Assembly: GCA_026702755.1 (NCBI GenBank)
Contig: JAPPBX010000120.1
Location: 1 to 64,000 of the forward strand
Length of the DNA stretch: 64,000 nucleotides
Origin: Candidatus Poribacteria bacterium
Lineage (GTDB): Bacteria > Poribacteria > WGA-4E > WGA-3G
Direction of reading: 5' to 3'
The notes below the pieces were generated by a model. The model did not search any database. It saw nothing but the letters and a program-made list of their open reading frames with translations, and was not told where the DNA came from. The position numbers and the translations under genes were made by a program. This document shows positions 60,887 through 64,000 of the stretch, in pieces (position 1 is the first letter of the stretch; every line of letters starts with the position of its first letter).

Positions 60887-62182
60887 TCAAGAAGTACCGC
60901 CTATGTTGATATCCGGCATCTGGATATGAATCCTGTGGATGCGTCGCTCATCCGCCTCAAATATGGTGAAGCGGATACCGCGGAAGGTAAATGTATAGCC
61001 TTGTTCAGGCACACGCCCGAGGTGATCTACAACGAACCCGCCGATTGTATCGATGTTTTCCGCTTCAAATTCTGTGCCGAGTCTTTCGTTCAAGTCCATA
61101 AGATTCAATCTCGCATCAACCGAATAGGTGTTGGCATCCATCTGGATGTAGTCATCCTGTTCGTCTATTTCATCTTCATCTTGGATTTCACCCACAATTT
61201 CTTCGATGATATTTTCCAGCGTCACTATTCCAGCAGTGCCGCCGTATTCGTCCACAACGATTGCTATATGCTGTTTATGTGCCCGAAGTTCCCTGAAGAG
61301 TTCCGAAATGTTCTTACTTTCCGGTGTGAAAAAAGGACTCCGATCGACGATGAGTTCTCTTAGATTGATCGGCTTGTCTTTTGCCCAGCAATCCAGCATG
61401 TCTTTAACGTGCAAAATTCCGACGATGCGGTCGATGGTTTCTTCGTAGATCGGAATACGCGTGTGTCGGCAGGTAATCGTTGTCTGTAGCACTTCAGCGG
61501 CGGGTGTATTGGCTTCGAGACAGACCATATCAGTTCGCGCGACCATAATTTCTCGGACAACTTTATCTGGTAAATCTAAAATCCGAGCAATCATTTCTCG
61601 ATCGTCGGGTTCTAAGATTTCTTGGCTATCGGCGACGTTGTCGAGTGTTTCTAAAACCTCTGGGGATACGAGGCTGTCTTGGGCTGAGGTAACCTTGCCC
61701 CCGAAGACTCGGACAATGAGATTTGCGAGGAAATTTAGTGGGATTAAAACAACAAACCCGCCCCAGTAAATCACGCGGAGAACGCTGAGCGCTCGGATGG
61801 TTGCTTCCCCTGTGCTGCCCTGGACATAGTTTTTAGGGAACAATTCGGTAAGGATGACGAAACATGCGACTGCCAGTGCTGCATTTGCCACTGGATACAC
61901 CAAATATTGGTCTTTCCAAAACGTCATGAATACCATAACGCTTACCACTATCAAGATCGTTTTTGCCGTGATGATAGTCAGCGAATAGCGACGTGGATTG
62001 CGCAGCAGCGAGGTTAAGAGTTCGTAGCGTTTCCCGCCTTCCTCGGCAAACTTGAGAATATCGTCCCGCGTTAACCGGGCAAGCAACGCTTCAGCAGCTG
62101 AAAACAGCGCACTGAGAATTAGAAGTATGCCTAAACTAACGAGTTTGATGATTAGGTTTAGGTCGTCCAAACGTAAGATCAC
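60887..62182 (-). CDS. CNNM/CBS-domain transporter (hemolysin C / CorC family)
   Basis: A 431-aa protein. Four hydrophobic segments and the CNNM domain (about 1-190: LSALFSAAEALLARL, LTELFPKNY), two CBS domains (about 205-330: ARTDMVCLEANTPAAEVLQ, HKQHIAIVVDEYGGTAGIVTLENIIEEIVGEI), and a C-terminal HCC/CorC_HlyC domain (about 345-425). Members are linked to Mg2+ export or homeostasis. It lies 54 nt after ybeY in transcription order, consistent with the phoH-ybeY-CBS gene set. Confidence 0.85.
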   Translation of the reverse strand: MILRLDDLNLIIKLVSLGILLILSALFSAAEALLARLTRDDILKFAEEGGKRYELLTSLLRNPRRYSLTIITAKTILIVVSVMVFMTFWKDQYLVYPVANAALAVACFVILTELFPKNYVQGSTGEATIRALSVLRVIYWGGFVVLIPLNFLANLIVRVFGGKVTSAQDSLVSPEVLETLDNVADSQEILEPDDREMIARILDLPDKVVREIMVARTDMVCLEANTPAAEVLQTTITCRHTRIPIYEETIDRIVGILHVKDMLDCWAKDKPINLRELIVDRSPFFTPESKNISELFRELRAHKQHIAIVVDEYGGTAGIVTLENIIEEIVGEIQDEDEIDEQDDYIQMDANTYSVDARLNLMDLNERLGTEFEAENIDTIGGFVVDHLGRVPEQGYTFTFRGIRFTIFEADERRIHRIHIQMPDINIGGTS

Positions 62183-62235
62183 GCTCCTTATAACGGACCA
62201 ACTTTGTGGCGTTCAGAAGCCGGTGGATAATCGCG

Positions 62236-62691
62236 CTACGGTGCCTGTAATAGACAGAAGATGGCTTTCTGTTTCTCAAACATGATTGTTGCTTCGTCTT
62301 GCGTTTGATGGTCATATCCTAATAGATGTAGTGCCCCGTGTATTGTAAGCATTGCAACTTCGGTTTCAATGCTGCTGGAGGTCCCGCTGAGTCCCTCATC
62401 CGCTGTTGCGGCGTGTCGTGCTGCGGTTTCAAGGGATATAACGAGATCTCCGAGTAGGTTCGGGTTCAGAAGGTTATCTTCACCTTCGCGCATTGCAAAC
62501 GCCAGTACATCGGTCGGTTTATCGATTTTTCGATAGTCGCGATTGAGGTTCCTTATGTCGTTATCATCTGTCAAGAGGACACTGACTTCGCACGCTTCTG
62601 CGTCATGTGCCTTCAATGTTGCACGCACCGCGCTGTAAACCACTTCCACATCAAAGGTAGTGTTGCTACTCGTATTGGTAACACGAATCAA
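62236..62691 (-). CDS. ybeY: Endoribonuclease YbeY (16S rRNA 3' end maturation)
   Basis: A 151-aa protein with the zinc motif HGALHLLGYDH (about residues 117-127), the usual three His ligands, and TDVLAFAMREGED and LGDLVIS upstream as in the family. Begins 5 nt after phoH, typical of the phoH-ybeY operon. Acts on rRNA during ribosome quality control. Confidence 0.9.
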   Translation of the reverse strand: MIRVTNTSSNTTFDVEVVYSAVRATLKAHDAEACEVSVLLTDDNDIRNLNRDYRKIDKPTDVLAFAMREGEDNLLNPNLLGDLVISLETAARHAATADEGLSGTSSSIETEVAMLTIHGALHLLGYDHQTQDEATIMFEKQKAIFCLLQAP

Positions 62692-62696
62692 AACAG

Positions 62697-63716
62697 CTAT
62701 CCTTCTTCGGTAGACACATCCGGTGGACCTACGCCATTATTCCGTTTTGTGTTTTGCGGTGATGCCTGCTCATAAGCCTCGACAATGCGTTGAACCAATT
62801 CATGTCGGACGACATCGACTCTGGAAAAATAGATGAACTGGATTCCGTTGATTCCCGAAAGCACTTCTTGTGCATCTGCGAGCCCTGAAACTTTATGTGT
62901 TGGAAGGTCCGTCTGTGTGATGTCGCCTGTAACCACAGCTTTAGAATCAAAACCGAGACGAGTCAAGAACATCTTCATCTGTTCTATCGTCGCGTTTTGT
63001 GCTTCATCGAGGACAACAAACGAATTGTTAAGGGTTCTACCTCGCATAAACGCAATGGGTGCGACCTCAATGACGTTCCGCTCGATGTATTTGTCGAGTG
63101 TTTCTGGTGGCATCATATCGTAGAGCGCGTCATACAAAGGGCGTAGGTATGGATGCACCTTATCTGCGATGTCGCCGGGTAAAAAACCGAGGCGTTCACC
63201 GGCTTCAACGGCAGGACGTGTCAAAATGATTCGACTCACCTGTCCGCTTTTAAGCGCGGAAACAGCCATAGCCATGGCAAGGTAAGTTTTGCCTGTACCG
63301 GCGGGTCCGATGCCGAAAACAAGGTCGTTGTCTTTGATCGCCTCAACGTACCTTTTCTGCCCAGCCGTTTTGGGGCGGATGACCCCACGTTTTGAGAATA
63401 CTGGAATCGACTCAGCTCCGATTCCACTTGGGATGTCTTGTTCATCCGTATCCGATGCGCGAATTACGTAGCTAACATCGGTCGCTTCAATGCGTTCTCC
63501 TTTCCGGATGCGGTGAAGTAGTGATTCGAGAACCGTTGTCACCCGGTTAACTTCTGTAACGTTTTCACCGATGACAGCGATGCTGTCACTTTTCAAAACA
63601 ACGCGCACGTCAAATCCATCTTCAATCATTTTTAGAAAGGCATCACTTTGCCCAAAGAGGGCTTGCACTTCAGCGTTGCTCTGTATGGGAACACCCTTAG
63701 ATTCTTGTTTCTGCAA
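62697..63716 (-). CDS. phoH: PhoH-like ATPase (PhoH/YbeZ)
   Basis: A 339-aa protein. Walker A GPAGTGKT (about 138-146), VVLDEAQNATIEQMKMFLTRLG as Walker B, TGDITQTDLP as sensor. The start is probably TTG 63716, since no ATG fits before the conserved core (GGAGG lies 13 nt upstream). YbeZ-type RNA-helicase-like protein that partners YbeY in rRNA quality control. First gene of the ybeY cluster. Confidence 0.9.
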   Translation of the reverse strand: MQKQESKGVPIQSNAEVQALFGQSDAFLKMIEDGFDVRVVLKSDSIAVIGENVTEVNRVTTVLESLLHRIRKGERIEATDVSYVIRASDTDEQDIPSGIGAESIPVFSKRGVIRPKTAGQKRYVEAIKDNDLVFGIGPAGTGKTYLAMAMAVSALKSGQVSRIILTRPAVEAGERLGFLPGDIADKVHPYLRPLYDALYDMMPPETLDKYIERNVIEVAPIAFMRGRTLNNSFVVLDEAQNATIEQMKMFLTRLGFDSKAVVTGDITQTDLPTHKVSGLADAQEVLSGINGIQFIYFSRVDVVRHELVQRIVEAYEQASPQNTKRNNGVGPPDVSTEEG

Positions 63717-63903
63717 TAGGATTCTAATCCTCCAGATTTTTTAGATGGGAAACCAGTGGGTTTTACCGTGTGTTCTGTCTAACTTAGCGCAATTGCAAAA
63801 AAAAGTCAAATTTCAGACATTACGCAAATTTGTTTCTCTTGCCGTCAAGATTTCGAGCTATGCCAGCCAAAACCGTTTGCGCACTTCCTATTCAACTGCT
63901 TTT

Positions 63904-63932
63904 ATTGTACAAAATCTTGCAACAAAAGTCAA
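63904..63932 (-). promoter_or_regulatory. Likely promoter of the phoH-ybeY operon
   Basis: Minus strand TTGACT (63932-63927), 17-bp spacer, TACAAT (63909-63904). Leader to the TTG start is about 185 nt. A weaker copy TTGACT..TAAGTT occurs at about 63780-63808. Confidence 0.5.
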
Positions 63933-63952
63933 GTGCATTTTTACGGGCATTC

Positions 63953-63990
63953 GGGCGTAAAGCCCAATGCTTTAGCTTTGGGATATAAGC
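63953..63990. other. Possible IS200/IS605-type end or palindromic remnant
   Basis: GGGC-GTAAA-GCCC (63953-63965) and CCCAATGC-TTTA-GCTTTGGG (63963-63982), the latter an 8-bp stem with one mismatch and a TTTA loop, as in the ends of IS605-family elements. No transposase is visible before the window ends. Confidence 0.35.
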
Positions 63991-64000
63991 CCGCTGAGTG

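Noticed and set aside
63745-63960. 71-aa frame upstream of phoH
   Set aside because: No ribosome site and an unlikely composition; it overlaps the predicted phoH promoter on the other strand.

Overview
The window reads as one contiguous piece of a Gram-negative bacterial chromosome, most likely from the Candidatus Poribacteria or a nearby uncultured lineage. This is inference from gene content. The window has three phytanoyl-CoA dioxygenase (PhyH) family proteins, two sulfatases, two enolase-superfamily sugar-acid dehydratases, a Gfo/Idh/MocA dehydrogenase and a PorV-like barrel next to a large secreted protein with a type IX-like C-terminus. It also has a TonB receptor with a CarboxypepD_reg domain, a fused glycyl-tRNA synthetase, many lipoproteins and HEAT/TPR proteins. 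There is no rRNA, prophage or CRISPR array, and no complete insertion sequence.

Layout. 1-2.5 kb: minus-strand operon of a small exported protein and two tandem paralogous lipoproteins, driven by a near-consensus promoter and a ~220-nt leader that can fold into a three-way junction. 3.2-7 kb: L-rhamnonate dehydratase-like enzyme, SurA-like chaperone, TPR protein. 7.2-9.3 kb: an Asp/Met-repeat lipoprotein and a lipoprotein with two cytochrome P460-like domains, behind matching promoters and leaders. 9.4-12.2 kb: GH13 amylase and an IPT/LysM-type lipoprotein. 12.4-15.5 kb: FAH-family hydrolase, Gfo/Idh oxidoreductase and DlgD-like reductase. 15.6-18.9 kb: PhyH, Uma2 and an N,N-dimethylformamidase-like protein. 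18.9-21.8 kb: two ABC-2 permeases without an ATPase. 22-25.8 kb: an SDR, a DNA methyltransferase overlapping an HNH/endonuclease VII-like protein (candidate restriction-modification pair), an exported protein and a 56-aa membrane protein. 25.8-36.2 kb: alcohol dehydrogenase, YjjX, a lipoprotein, an ABC permease, an amidohydrolase, PhyH, glycerate kinase, sulfatase, D-galactonate dehydratase, PhyH and NIPSNAP. 36.3-43.3 kb: a 1288-aa HEAT lipoprotein and GlyQS. 43.5-47.9 kb: small genes including an orphan HigA-like antitoxin, a DUF2283 protein, a second sulfatase, a retropepsin-like protease and hicAB with a frameshifted toxin. 47.9-53.8 kb: PorV-like protein, large secreted protein and GT39-type glycosyltransferase. 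53.9-59.7 kb: a membrane protein, a 2H phosphoesterase, an unusual glycosylase-like/DUF4268-like protein, a relic of a TonB receptor tail, a small gene and an intact TonB receptor. 59.9-63.7 kb: recO, tRNA-Pro(CGG), a CNNM/CBS protein, ybeY and phoH.

The enzymes suggest catabolism of sugar acids (rhamnonate, galactonate, diketogulonate, glycerate) and sulfated or methylated organic matter. Outer-membrane uptake and surface proteins fit with this.

A second layer is short mobile or palindromic DNA. There is a ~120-bp MITE-like element in two copies. A REP-like hairpin has a stem that covaries between copies, and one copy is translated inside the GH13 gene. Another palindrome is translated in a lipoprotein signal peptide and, in a second copy, supplies a stop codon. 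The most promising items for new biology are the P460/Asp-Met lipoprotein pair, the methyltransferase-HNH pair, the glycosylase-like/DUF4268-like protein, the structured leader and the translated palindromes. All functional calls come from reading the sequence only. No database search was run.
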